Positions 43,271 to 51,992 of a DNA stretch of 64,000 bases are shown one piece after another. This DNA is from Acetatifactor aquisgranensis (lineage in GTDB: Bacteria > Bacillota > Clostridia > Lachnospirales > Lachnospiraceae): the NCBI RefSeq assembly GCF_943193215.1, contig NZ_CALPDH010000022.1:51959-115958 (forward strand). Direction: 5' to 3'. The notes below the pieces were generated by a model that saw nothing but the letters and a program-made list of their open reading frames with translations, was not told where the DNA came from and made no database searches. Position numbers and translations under genes: made by a program. How positions within the stretch are numbered: the first letter of the stretch is position 1; every line of letters starts with the position of its first letter.

Positions 43271-44023
43271 TTAATAATAAATAGACAACGGTTTCCCTTC
43301 GATTTCCATGATTTCGAAATCCACATTGTAGATTTCCGCCAGGTTCTCCTTCGTCATCACCTCCTCCACCGTTCCCATCTTCACGATTTTCCCGCCCGCA
43401 AACGCGCAGATATAATCAGAATAAAAAGCCGCATAATTGATTTCGTGCAGAACCAGGATCACCGTCTTCCCAAGCTCGTCACAGAGCCTGCGGACGATTT
43501 TCATCATATTGCTGGCGTGGTAGATATCCAGATTGTTGGTGGGCTCATCCAGAAGGACATATTCCGTGTCCTGGGCGATGACCATGGCGATATAGGCCCG
43601 CTGGCGCTGGCCGCCTGACAGTTCATCGATGAACTGATCCTGAATCGGGCCCAGCTCCATGTAATCCAGCGCCTGGTCGATGATTTTCTCGTCCTCCGCC
43701 GTATTGCGGCCGGCGGAATAGGGAAACCGGCCAAAGGTCACCAGCTCCCGGACGGTCAGCTTCATCTGGATATTGTTGGTCTGGGTCAGGATAGCCAGGC
43801 GTTTGGCCAGCTCCCTGCTCTTCCAGCCGGAGATGTCCCGGTCTTCGAAAGACACCTCACCGCTGTCTCGGGCTATCAGCCGGGAGATGATGCCCATGAC
43901 CGTGGATTTCCCGGCACCGTTGGGGCCGATGAGAGAAGTCATCTTGCCCTTGGGAATCTCGAAGCTGACAGAATCCACCACCGTCTTCCCGTCATATTTT
44001 TTGACCAGATTTTTTACTTTCAA
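43271..44023 (-). CDS. Iron-siderophore ABC transporter ATPase (FepC-like)
   Basis: About 250 residues: Walker A LIGPNGAGKSTVMGI, Q-loop AILTQTNN, signature LSGGQRQRAYIAM, Walker B YVLLDEPTNNLDIYH, switch His in VILVLHEINYAAFY, the FecE/BtuD group. The best start is TTG 44023: GGGAGGT lies 6 bases ahead, while the ATG at 44041 has none. It energises the two permeases encoded upstream. Confidence 0.93.
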   Translation of the reverse strand: MKVKNLVKKYDGKTVVDSVSFEIPKGKMTSLIGPNGAGKSTVMGIISRLIARDSGEVSFEDRDISGWKSRELAKRLAILTQTNNIQMKLTVRELVTFGRFPYSAGRNTAEDEKIIDQALDYMELGPIQDQFIDELSGGQRQRAYIAMVIAQDTEYVLLDEPTNNLDIYHASNMMKIVRRLCDELGKTVILVLHEINYAAFYSDYICAFAGGKIVKMGTVEEVMTKENLAEIYNVDFEIMEIEGKPLSIYY

Positions 44024-44114
44024 ATCGATACCTCCCTGCATATAACATAGTCTGCCAGCATCTCTCAGCCGCTTTTACAGGACTCCCGGAACCCATTCTT
44101 ACCGCTTCCTCCGC

Positions 44115-45092
44115 TTACATCTTCTTATTGGTCAGGAGCAGGTAAAGGAAATAGATGCCTCCGAATACGCCGATGAACACGCTGATTGGAACCGCATAGT
44201 GATAGACCCGCTCCACGATCAGTTCGCCGCCAATCATGATGGCCATGCCGAACAGCGTGGAGGCCAGGATAAGCTGTCTGTGCCGGAATGTCTTCAAAAA
44301 CTGCCTGGCCAGATTCGCCATGATCAGGCCGATGAAGGAAATCGGCCCTACCATGGCCGTGGCCACGGCTATGCACAGCGTCACGCCCAGCAGCAGCCTG
44401 CGGACGCATCTGTCGTAGTCAACGCCCAGGTTGACGGCCTGTTCCTTGCCCAGCGCAATCATGTCCAGCAGGGCAATGTCTTTGCGCAGCACGAAGATCA
44501 CAGCTGCCAGAACAACCAGGGATGCCACGATGACTTCCGCGTTGACGTTCTCAAAGCTGGCCACCAGGGTCTCCAGCAGGCTGTCATACTCATTGGGATC
44601 CATGATGCGGGTCATGGTGGTCTGTATGCTGGAGAAGAAGGAAGTCAGCACCGTGCCGATTAACAGGATGTACAGCACATTGTGCCGGGCTTTTTCGAAC
44701 AGATACCCGTAGACCACTGTGGCCACAATGGCCATCAGCGCCAGATCCACCGCGAAGGCCAGGTTGCTGTTGGTGGCCAGAAGGCTGGCAGATCCCGCCA
44801 CGAACACCACCGCCGTATGAATCAGGGAATACAGGGCATTCATCCCCAACAGGCATGGGGTGACGATTACGTTATTGATGATGGTCTGGAACACCATGGA
44901 CGCTCCGGCAATGGCAAACGCCGTAATCAGCATGACGATGAGCTTTGGTGAGCGAAGCTTCATGGAGTAACGGAACAGTCTGGCGCTGCCGAAATTGACC
45001 GCATAGAACATATAACCTGCGGCGCACAGCAGCACCACCACTGCCAGGATAATCAGTTTGCGCTGGTTCGCGCGGATGGCGGCTCGGTTCAT
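44115..45092 (-). CDS. Iron-siderophore ABC permease, FecCD family (second subunit)
   Basis: 325 residues, about nine TM helices. FecCD features: SPKLIVMLITAFAIAGASMVFQT, GPISFIGLIMANLARQF (ATPase-coupling loop), ELIVERVYHYAVPISVFIGVFGGIYFLYLL (C-terminal conserved EIPVGVVTA-like helix region, variant). The start overlaps the upstream permease stop by four bases (ATGA). It forms the channel with the first permease. Confidence 0.92.
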   Translation of the reverse strand: MNRAAIRANQRKLIILAVVVLLCAAGYMFYAVNFGSARLFRYSMKLRSPKLIVMLITAFAIAGASMVFQTIINNVIVTPCLLGMNALYSLIHTAVVFVAGSASLLATNSNLAFAVDLALMAIVATVVYGYLFEKARHNVLYILLIGTVLTSFFSSIQTTMTRIMDPNEYDSLLETLVASFENVNAEVIVASLVVLAAVIFVLRKDIALLDMIALGKEQAVNLGVDYDRCVRRLLLGVTLCIAVATAMVGPISFIGLIMANLARQFLKTFRHRQLILASTLFGMAIMIGGELIVERVYHYAVPISVFIGVFGGIYFLYLLLTNKKM

Positions 45093-46132
45093 TTTCCATT
45101 TCCTCCTTCCATGACGGCAGCGGCAAGGCGGCCTTCACGGGCCTTCCCGCCCAGCCGGATCGCCTTTCTGCCGTGGTTCAGCCGGTAAAGCAGCATGGCG
45201 ATGAAGACGATGCTGCCCACGATGCCGATGATCAGTTCAATGGGAAGCTCATAGGGGGCGATGATGCTCCGCCCAATCATGTCGCAGGCCAGCACGAAAA
45301 TCGAACCGAAGAGCGCCGTATCCACCAGAGTGCCGCGGATCTTATCCCCCTTGAACATGGCCACCAGGTTGGGGACGATCAGTCCTATGTAGGAGATGGA
45401 TCCCACTACCACCACCACGGAAGCCGTAATCATGGCCGCGATGCTCAGCCCCATGAACAGCACGAAATTATAGTGGACGCCCAGATTTTTCGAGAAATCC
45501 CTGCCCATGCCCACGATGTTGAAGTGATTCGCGAACACGAATGCCAGAATCACCAGCGGCACCACCAGGTAGACCAGTTCATACCGCCCCCGCAGCACCA
45601 TGGAGAAATGTCCCACCAGCCAGGTGGACAGCGCCTGGCTCATCTCGTATTTGTAGGCAAAGTAATTGGTGATTCCGGTGATCACATTGCCGAACATGAT
45701 GCCCACCAGCGGCACCATGATTACATCCTTGAACTGGATGCGCTGGATGAACCAGACGAAGATCCACGTCCCTCCGATGGCAAAGACAAAGGCGAAAAGC
45801 GCCCTCCCCCACAGGGTGGACTTCGGCATGAACAGCAATGCCAGCAGGATCCCGAACTGAGCCGAGGAAATGGTGACGCCCGTGGTAGGCGAAACGAACT
45901 TGTTCATACAAAGCTGCTGCATGATCAGGCCGGCCACGCTCATGCCCACGCCGGTGCACAGGATGGCCAGCAGCCTGGGAAGTCGGGAAATCAAAAATAT
46001 CTCCCACCGTTCTATGTCGCCCCTCAGCAGGCTCGGCAGATTCACGTCCAGTACGCCTATGAACAGAGAGCTGCCTGACAGAATCAGCAGAGCCGCCGCC
46101 AAAATAATAGTAAGCCGATACTTTTTAATCAC
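45089..46132 (-). CDS. Iron-siderophore ABC permease, FecCD family (first subunit)
   Basis: 347 residues, about ten TM helices. RLPRLLAILCTGVGMSVAGLIMQ, SPTTGVTISSAQFGILLAL, SYIGLIVPNLVAMFKGDKIRG and LPIELIIGIVGSIVFIAMLL are typical of FecCD. Translation starts at GTG 46132 behind GGAGGG. First gene of the four-gene uptake operon. A DtxR/Fur-like palindrome lies just ahead. Confidence 0.93.
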   Translation of the reverse strand: MIKKYRLTIILAAALLILSGSSLFIGVLDVNLPSLLRGDIERWEIFLISRLPRLLAILCTGVGMSVAGLIMQQLCMNKFVSPTTGVTISSAQFGILLALLFMPKSTLWGRALFAFVFAIGGTWIFVWFIQRIQFKDVIMVPLVGIMFGNVITGITNYFAYKYEMSQALSTWLVGHFSMVLRGRYELVYLVVPLVILAFVFANHFNIVGMGRDFSKNLGVHYNFVLFMGLSIAAMITASVVVVVGSISYIGLIVPNLVAMFKGDKIRGTLVDTALFGSIFVLACDMIGRSIIAPYELPIELIIGIVGSIVFIAMLLYRLNHGRKAIRLGGKAREGRLAAAVMEGGNGK

Positions 46133-46144
46133 AGTCCCTCCTTT

Positions 46145-46160
46145 GTTAGTTTTAACTAAC
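46145..46160 (-). promoter_or_regulatory. Palindromic operator upstream of the iron-uptake operon
   Basis: GTTAGTTTTAACTAAC is a perfect inverted repeat (7-bp arms, 2-bp centre), 13 bp ahead of the GTG start. Its TTAG...CTAA form resembles DtxR-type iron-regulator boxes, which would fit repression by iron. The protein that binds it is not identified. Confidence 0.6.
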
Positions 46161-46171
46161 CCTATGGATTT

Positions 46172-46217
46172 AAAAAACGCAGTATCACTCTGAAGACCCG
46201 CTCTGATATACTGCGTG
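46172..46217 (-). terminator. Terminator after the AraC gene
   Basis: On the minus strand ACGCAGTATATCA...TGATACTGCGT (two-base bulge) followed by TTTTTT. It separates the AraC gene from the uptake operon, so the latter needs its own promoter. Confidence 0.75.
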
Positions 46218-46344
46218 TTTTTCTGTCAGCCCGCCGTATTTCTTTTGCAAAAACGGCAATCCTGAATTCCATGTGCTATTATAATCTCCAGCTGCGCTCC
46301 CCACAACTCCAAACAGCTACGGTTATGCTCCAAAAAGGCACAGA

Positions 46345-47319
46345 TTAGTCTTGGCTAACCATCCTTGTCCCCATGCCCTTCCGGTATTCCGTGGGCGAGA
46401 CCCCCATCACGTCTCGGAACGCCTTCGAGAATTTACTGCTGTTGTCATAGCCGAAGGCGCTGGCTATTTCCGAAACCGACTGTCCTGTGGTCTGCATGCG
46501 CAGGGCCGCCGACTGCATCTTATAGGCCCGGACATAGGCGTATATGGATTCGCCGTAGACGCTGTAAAAGCTTTTTTTCAGCTGCGCGGGGGATACGAAA
46601 AAGCGCGCCGCCAGCTGTTCAATGGTCAGGCGGGTATCCATGTGTTCATTGATGTAGCCGCATACCTTTTTGGCCAGTTCCACATGTGTCCTGGAACAGG
46701 AGCGCCGCTCCGTCTGGGACAGGTTCATGTCCAGGCTGTTCAGGAACATCAGCAGCTCCAGTATCTTTACCTTAAAATAGCCTTTCTTCATGTCCTGGGG
46801 CACGGAATACAGCTCCGAAAAGACATGCTCCAGCCGGGCCGTGGATCTCATGACGAGATATCTGTCTTCTCCGCAGAACTTTTCCAAAAGCGCACTGGGG
46901 CTCACATTGACGTCCTCCAGAAAGCAGGACAGACAGGAAGGCGCGCTGACGGGGTCAATCAGAATCGACACGCCGTGATAGTGCCTGGTGGGACAGTATA
47001 CCACCGTTCCCTCTTCCCTGCTTTTGCAGACAGATATGTCTCCACCTGACAGGTAGAAGAAGAATTCCCCCGCGTCGTACTCGAACCGGCCCTCCCGGCA
47101 ATGAGTGATTTCCAGCATGCCTGACGGGTAGGAGGAGGGATAGGTGTAGCTCTGGATATGGGCGTCTTTATAGCACAGCCAGATGCCGGAAAAGACCTGG
47201 TGTTCCGTTATCAGCAGCTCTCCCGCGTCATTCTTGATCTGGTATATGATGCTGTCTTCGTCTCTTTGCAGGATTCGGGCATCTCTGTCCGCGGTTCCGT
47301 CACATAGTTTCTTTTTCAT
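46345..47319 (-). CDS. AraC-family regulator, probable activator of iron uptake
   Basis: About 324 residues. An N-terminal cupin-like ligand region (about 20-190) is followed by the double-HTH AraC domain: LTIEQLAARFFVSPAQLKKSFYSVYGESIYAYVR and SVSEIASAFGYDNSSKFSKAFRDVMGVSPTEYRKG. It resembles YbtA/MpeR-type regulators encoded next to siderophore uptake genes, here directly upstream and on the same strand. The ATG at 47319 follows GGGAGC. Ligand is likely the ferric-siderophore (inferred). Confidence 0.88.
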   Translation of the reverse strand: MKKKLCDGTADRDARILQRDEDSIIYQIKNDAGELLITEHQVFSGIWLCYKDAHIQSYTYPSSYPSGMLEITHCREGRFEYDAGEFFFYLSGGDISVCKSREEGTVVYCPTRHYHGVSILIDPVSAPSCLSCFLEDVNVSPSALLEKFCGEDRYLVMRSTARLEHVFSELYSVPQDMKKGYFKVKILELLMFLNSLDMNLSQTERRSCSRTHVELAKKVCGYINEHMDTRLTIEQLAARFFVSPAQLKKSFYSVYGESIYAYVRAYKMQSAALRMQTTGQSVSEIASAFGYDNSSKFSKAFRDVMGVSPTEYRKGMGTRMVSQD

Positions 47320-47465
47320 CAATATGCTCCCTGAGTCGGCTTAGCCTGGCGCTTATCCTGGCGGGGCTTATGTGCATTGCCTGCATGCGTGGATTCTCTG
47401 ACTTTGAAGTTCCGGCTTTTTGCACAATCGGATGTTCTCGTAATGGTTCATTATGAACAGGAAAT

Positions 47466-47537
47466 CATCCGCGTAGGATTTTCTCCAGCGCCTTCCCTTT
47501 GGCAAGCTCATCCACCAACTTGTCCAGGTAGCGGATT
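47466..47537 (-). pseudogene. DUF2200 3' fragment, copy 3
   Basis: About 70 bp, nearly identical to the last 22 codons of the DUF2200 genes (RYLDKLVDELAKGKALEKIL), with a slightly changed stop region. It ends exactly where PglZ-related sequence begins, so it marks a rearrangement or integration endpoint. Confidence 0.75.
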
Positions 47538-47761
47538 CATTTTCCTGTCCGGCTCTTCCAGTTGCATTGGATAAAGTCCAGAAGAGTAATCTTATTGGTG
47601 ATTTTCTGTACCATGCTGACCAGTGCAATTTCCGCATTACGGGTCTCCATATGACCACACTCCATCTTAATATCCAGCACAGGCACCAGCATCTCTTGTG
47701 GCGAAGAACCACTGTGCACATAATTCACGCCCCCGCCAGCCACTTTGGAGACATTGCTGCT
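47537..47761 (-). pseudogene. PglZ-family protein, C-terminal fragment (BREX relic)
   Basis: About 70 residues reading SNVSKVAGGGVNYVHSGSSP, then QEMLVPVLDIKM and VSMVQKITNKITLLDFIQ. The NYVH-GGSS-QE-VPV pattern is the C-terminal end of PglZ, the alkaline-phosphatase-like protein of BREX phage defence. Everything upstream is absent and no other BREX core gene (brxC, pglX, brxL) is visible. Confidence 0.72.
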
Positions 47762-48695
47762 TACGGAAAAATCTTTTTATATCTTGCATTATTTGTGTTT
47801 CCATCAGGCTCTATAACCCCTGCTTCCACAAGCTTCTTCAAATAACGCCATGCGGTAGCTGATGACCTTCCTGTCAACTGCTCGGCTATCTGTGTCGAAA
47901 TGACCAAATTTCCCTCCAGATATTCAATAATCGGAAACATTTTCTCATAATCTTTTGCTACTAAAACTTCTTTCAAACTTCTTTCATTTTTTTGATTGAA
48001 GTTTCTATCTTCTTTCATCTCCTCTTCATTTGCATATACCATCTTTAATGTCAGAGTAACCTGATTCAGCCTCGTATCTTCTTTCAGTTCTGGTTTTATC
48101 CAACCCTCATTTTCCCATGCAGATAAAATCGCCGGGAAACCGGAACCGGCATTGTCACCGAATCCAATCATCCTGAGCATCGTCTGCATACGGGGATTCC
48201 TTGACTTTGAATTTCCGCCCCGATAAATGTCCTCAATCGAAAGTTTCAGGATTCCGGGATTGGTAAACTCAAAGCCATCAGCATGCTTTATTACTTTTCT
48301 CTTACCGCCTTATGGACAGGCGTTTCATCAATCCGCTGCATTCCTTCCAATCTGAATGGCTTCTTCAGGTCAGCAGTCAGCTTTGGCGTAACCTTCGTAA
48401 AGAAATTGAACAAATTATTTTCCCATGTCCCATCATATGTGATACGGTCATTCCAGCGAATCTCCAACGTAACCTGGCTTTCATCCCGGTAATCCATGAA
48501 CACATTATCGAACTCGTCCCGTATGGCAAGCCCATCGCCGAACATCATCAATCCGGCAAGCGTCAGGCCCTCTTTTTCTTCCCTTCGGTCTTTTCTGTAT
48601 CCACCAAGTTTTTCAAGAAACGACTTGTCATCAAGGGAATTCCATACATTGTATTTCGAACATTTTCAATATGCTTTGGGCAATAAATTAACTGT
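47761..48695 (-). pseudogene. AlbA_2/HATPase_c_4 putative ATP-binding regulator, degraded
   Basis: Two adjoining frames carry consecutive parts of a large 'putative DNA-binding/ATP-binding' protein: 48291-48695 (LEKLGGYRKDRREEKEGLTL, LMMFGDGLAIRDEF, ENNLFNFFTKVTPKLTADLK, RIDETPVHKAVRE) and 47761-48290 (GFEFTNPGILKLSIEDIYRG, RNPRMQTMLRMIGFGDNAGSG, C-terminal winged helix). A small deletion with a frame change sits between them near 48290. The N-terminal AlbA_2 (Schlafen-like) domain is missing. Not functional as the full protein. Often found in defence islands. Confidence 0.8.
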
Positions 48696-48697
48696 AC

Positions 48698-51472
48698 TTA
48701 CTCAACTATATGGAAATGATACTTCTTTGCTCTCATTTCAAAAGCATACTTTGTACCTTCCATGACATCACATATTTCTTTTCCTATTTTCTTATCATCC
48801 ATCGTGCCCTCATATCTGACTTTGACATCATCTGTTTCAGAATTCATTGACACAATATACTCTGCATCCGCATTAACCGGAATATTCGCATTATGTGTCA
48901 CTACAATAACCTGTCTCTTAGATTTGGCTTCTTTTAATCGTGCTACTACCAAATCGTAAACCAATTTATTGTCCAAATCATCTTCTGGCTGGTCTAATAG
49001 CAACGGCAAATCTCCATAAGCCAAAAGAAACGTTAATATTGCTGTAGTTTTTTGACCTGCAGAGGCATTTGAGAGTGGAATAAATTTTTTCGCACCTTCC
49101 GGCTTGTATGATACCTCCAGGTCATCCTCTGGAATAAATGCAATCATTCTTGAGAACGCTTCTGGCGTCATATCCCTAATTGCTGAATTCATTCTTCCCT
49201 GACATGTCTTTTTATCCTTTTCATCCCTGATATCTTGCATCAATTCCCTAAATTTCTTCATTCCATCTTTTTCAAAAAAGTAAGTTGATAATTTACTGAT
49301 TTCATCATCAATCGTTGCATTGTCTTTTTGTAAAACAGATTTCATCATATTCACAAAAGAAGTCTTGTTTCGTCCTTTCTTCACCACAAATTTCACATTA
49401 GAACCTTTTCCAATAACTCCATTTATGAAATCTGCTCTCATACTCCATATTTCATTAGCGGCCCTTTCATATTGCCCGTATAACAGTTTCTGCGTCTCTT
49501 CCGCAGTACCTAATTTTGCTTTGTCCGATTTAATGTTATCTAATTCTGTCAATTTGTTCTTTTTTCTATCCAGCAGCTCATCTAATTTATCAAAATCAAT
49601 ACCTTGCTCCTGAAGTTCTTTACACACTTTATTATATTGATTTTCTGCACTCTCTTTTCCTTTTTTCCATTCTGATTTATCAATTTCTTCCAGTAAGCTA
49701 TCTGTGTCTTCCTCAAGCAACCTGATGGATTCCAATAAAGCATTTTTTCTAATCAGAAATGCCTTTTGATCTTTATCCAACAATAGTTCTAATTCAGGAT
49801 TCTCCATCTCTGAAAGATTGGGATTCACCAGTTCCAATGACATAATCGAATTCTTTAGTTCTGTTACTTTATCACTTTTTTGTTTTATGTAATCATCTAT
49901 TATCTTCTTTTGTGCACTATACTTTTCTTTTTCCCTTAATGCGTCAGATATCCCACTTGATTCATACTTGCTGATTTGCTCTTCTATATCTTTTAATTCT
50001 GTGTTTATCCTTGACTCCTCACTTATTGATTTTTTCAAATCATAAATTTCAAGTGATTTTGCAATATAAGAATTAAAGATTGTATCCTTCTCATTTATTT
50101 TTTTGCTGAGGTCTGCAATATCTTCGTCTATAATGCTTAATAAAGAATTGGCATCTAGTGCTAATTCGTAAATCTCCTTCTGGGTATATGCCTGTGCTTT
50201 GAAAAAATTTAGGAAATTATCATCGGCCACCTCTGACCAGCTTTCGTTCACATACTTATACAATTTACGCGACTGATTACTCATACTGGAAATATTCGTG
50301 ACAACTAATTTATAGGAATCAGCAAGTCTCTCAAAATATATCTCCAAAGTAGAGTTTTTTGTAAATACACCTCTCGCTATTCCTTTACCTTTTTCCTTTT
50401 TACTTTCTCTATAAAAATAATACTGCTCATTCTTTATCTCCTCTAAATTATCCCCGCCAAACGAACACATACCTCCAACCAGCATACGGATAATAGACGA
50501 TTTTCCGCTACCTCTTCCACCAATTATTGTATTTAACTGAGGATTAAAATCCACAATTATGTCCTCTTTTTTATTAAGAAGTGTGTCGGTTGCTTTTATG
50601 GACTTTATCCACAATTCTGGCTCTGCATCCGGCTTATTGGGACTTTCATACTCATTCCGTACTCTCATATCATAAGATAACAATGCCTGACGCACGCTTT
50701 CCAGATTCGGCTTTTGATCCATTTTAAGCCAGGAATAATTTCTTCCGATTCCCCATAAACCATGCTTTGCATCTTTTTCTGAACACGGATTATCAGAAAA
50801 TGTCAGAAATGGCAATCCAGCTTCTTTTGCCAACGAGTAGGCCTTGTACCATTCTTTTGCTTTATCATCTGAAATTTCCTTGTCATATTTTTCACTTAAT
50901 AATCTGCATGTCTCTTTTATATCCTTGTTGTTTTCATACACATCCCATACACTCTTATTCACAATCTGAACAGCATTTATATATTTTCTGTCCAAAACCT
51001 TTTTGATATTGTCATGGCTGATTTGAGAAATTCCGCTGTAATCATCTATATGGGCAGCTATCACCAATGCTCCCGCCTTTTGCGCCATATCGCATATCTC
51101 AAAAATACTCCCATTAGAGGTATTAGCGCTATTTCCCAATTCATTTTTTGTGATTCCTACCTTTGCCAAAAAGTCTCTTACATCAGCTCCCTCACAGTGA
51201 ACATCAAAAAGGATTAGAATATGGATTTTACTTGAATCACACGATAACTCTACCGCCGGGAAAACTACTATTCCCTCTCCTTCACATATTGCCTTAATTT
51301 CATCTATTCCTCTGTAGTCATTATGATCTGTAATCGCTATACACTGTAATCCTTTCCTTTTTACTTCCTCAACCCATTCACTTGGAGTATCTTTCTTCTC
51401 CCTGTAGCACGCGCTGCACATTGTGTGCAAATGAAAATCACACTTATACCATCTTAATCCTACGTATCCCAT
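48698..51472 (-). CDS. PHP-domain/SMC-like ATPase (TrlF family)
   Basis: 924 residues in one intact frame, ATG after GGGGGAT. N-terminal PHP phosphoesterase: CDFHLHTMCSAC (H-x-H), ITDHND, PAVELSC, AAHIDD (about 10-160). Then an SMC/RecN-like ATPase: Walker A IIGGRGSGKSSIIRML at about 323-338, a long coiled coil (about 450-680), the signature-like SNASAGQKTTAILTFLL and Walker B LPLLLDQPEDDLDN near 830, then VTHNANIPVNADAEYIV. Such proteins are catalogued as TrlF-type and occur in phage-defence islands. The PHP part probably cleaves a nucleic acid or nucleotide under ATPase control. Remarkably AT-rich compared with neighbours, a sign of transfer. Confidence 0.85.
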   Translation of the reverse strand: MGYVGLRWYKCDFHLHTMCSACYREKKDTPSEWVEEVKRKGLQCIAITDHNDYRGIDEIKAICEGEGIVVFPAVELSCDSSKIHILILFDVHCEGADVRDFLAKVGITKNELGNSANTSNGSIFEICDMAQKAGALVIAAHIDDYSGISQISHDNIKKVLDRKYINAVQIVNKSVWDVYENNKDIKETCRLLSEKYDKEISDDKAKEWYKAYSLAKEAGLPFLTFSDNPCSEKDAKHGLWGIGRNYSWLKMDQKPNLESVRQALLSYDMRVRNEYESPNKPDAEPELWIKSIKATDTLLNKKEDIIVDFNPQLNTIIGGRGSGKSSIIRMLVGGMCSFGGDNLEEIKNEQYYFYRESKKEKGKGIARGVFTKNSTLEIYFERLADSYKLVVTNISSMSNQSRKLYKYVNESWSEVADDNFLNFFKAQAYTQKEIYELALDANSLLSIIDEDIADLSKKINEKDTIFNSYIAKSLEIYDLKKSISEESRINTELKDIEEQISKYESSGISDALREKEKYSAQKKIIDDYIKQKSDKVTELKNSIMSLELVNPNLSEMENPELELLLDKDQKAFLIRKNALLESIRLLEEDTDSLLEEIDKSEWKKGKESAENQYNKVCKELQEQGIDFDKLDELLDRKKNKLTELDNIKSDKAKLGTAEETQKLLYGQYERAANEIWSMRADFINGVIGKGSNVKFVVKKGRNKTSFVNMMKSVLQKDNATIDDEISKLSTYFFEKDGMKKFRELMQDIRDEKDKKTCQGRMNSAIRDMTPEAFSRMIAFIPEDDLEVSYKPEGAKKFIPLSNASAGQKTTAILTFLLAYGDLPLLLDQPEDDLDNKLVYDLVVARLKEAKSKRQVIVVTHNANIPVNADAEYIVSMNSETDDVKVRYEGTMDDKKIGKEICDVMEGTKYAFEMRAKKYHFHIVE

Positions 51473-51619
51473 CCTATAAATCCCCCTTTTATTTTACATT
51501 TGTACTTAATTCTTTAAAGTAACCTATTTTTTTAAATCTTCCAAGTGTTTCCAGCGCCCCTCAAAGCAAATCGGGTAGCCCCGTAGGTTCTCAAGGCATA
51601 TCCCCTTTTCCGGAAGACA

Positions 51620-51970
51620 TCACCGGCGCAGGATTTTCTCCATCGCCTTCCCTTTGGCAAGCTCGTCCACCAACTTGTCCAGGTAGCGGATTTCCTGCAT
51701 CAGGGGCTCTTCAATATCCTCCACGCGGACTCCGCAGACCACGCCTTTTATCAGCCTGCGGTTCGGGTTCAATGCCGGAGCCTGCAGGAAGAAGTCCCCA
51801 TAGGTGATATCGCTTTCCATCAGTTCCTCTAATCTTTCCCTGCTGTATCCTGTCAGCCAGGCGGTGACTTCGTCCACTTCTGCCCTGGTGCGCCCTTTCT
51901 TCTCCGCCTTTGCAATCAGCATGGGATACAGTTTCCCAAAAGGCATGCCGTATATCTTTTCGTTCGCCAT
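51620..51970 (-). CDS. DUF2200 family protein, copy 2
   Basis: 116 residues, about 90 percent identical to 25285-25635 (MANEKIYGMPFGKLYPMLI, GYSRERLEELMESDITYGDF, GVVCGVRVEDIEEPLMQEIR). I use ATG 51970 after GGGAGGT. Function unknown. It follows the GyrA-coiled-coil-like gene by 22 bp as a two-gene unit. The third copy's fragment at 47466 lies on the other side of the TrlF relic island. Confidence 0.88.
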   Translation of the reverse strand: MANEKIYGMPFGKLYPMLIAKAEKKGRTRAEVDEVTAWLTGYSRERLEELMESDITYGDFFLQAPALNPNRRLIKGVVCGVRVEDIEEPLMQEIRYLDKLVDELAKGKAMEKILRR

Positions 51971-51992
51971 GATGCACCTCCCTGGAAGAATC

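Noticed and set aside
45173..46078. 301-residue His/Gln-rich plus-strand frame
   Set aside because: Antisense of the FecCD permease; composition is an artefact of hydrophobic codons.
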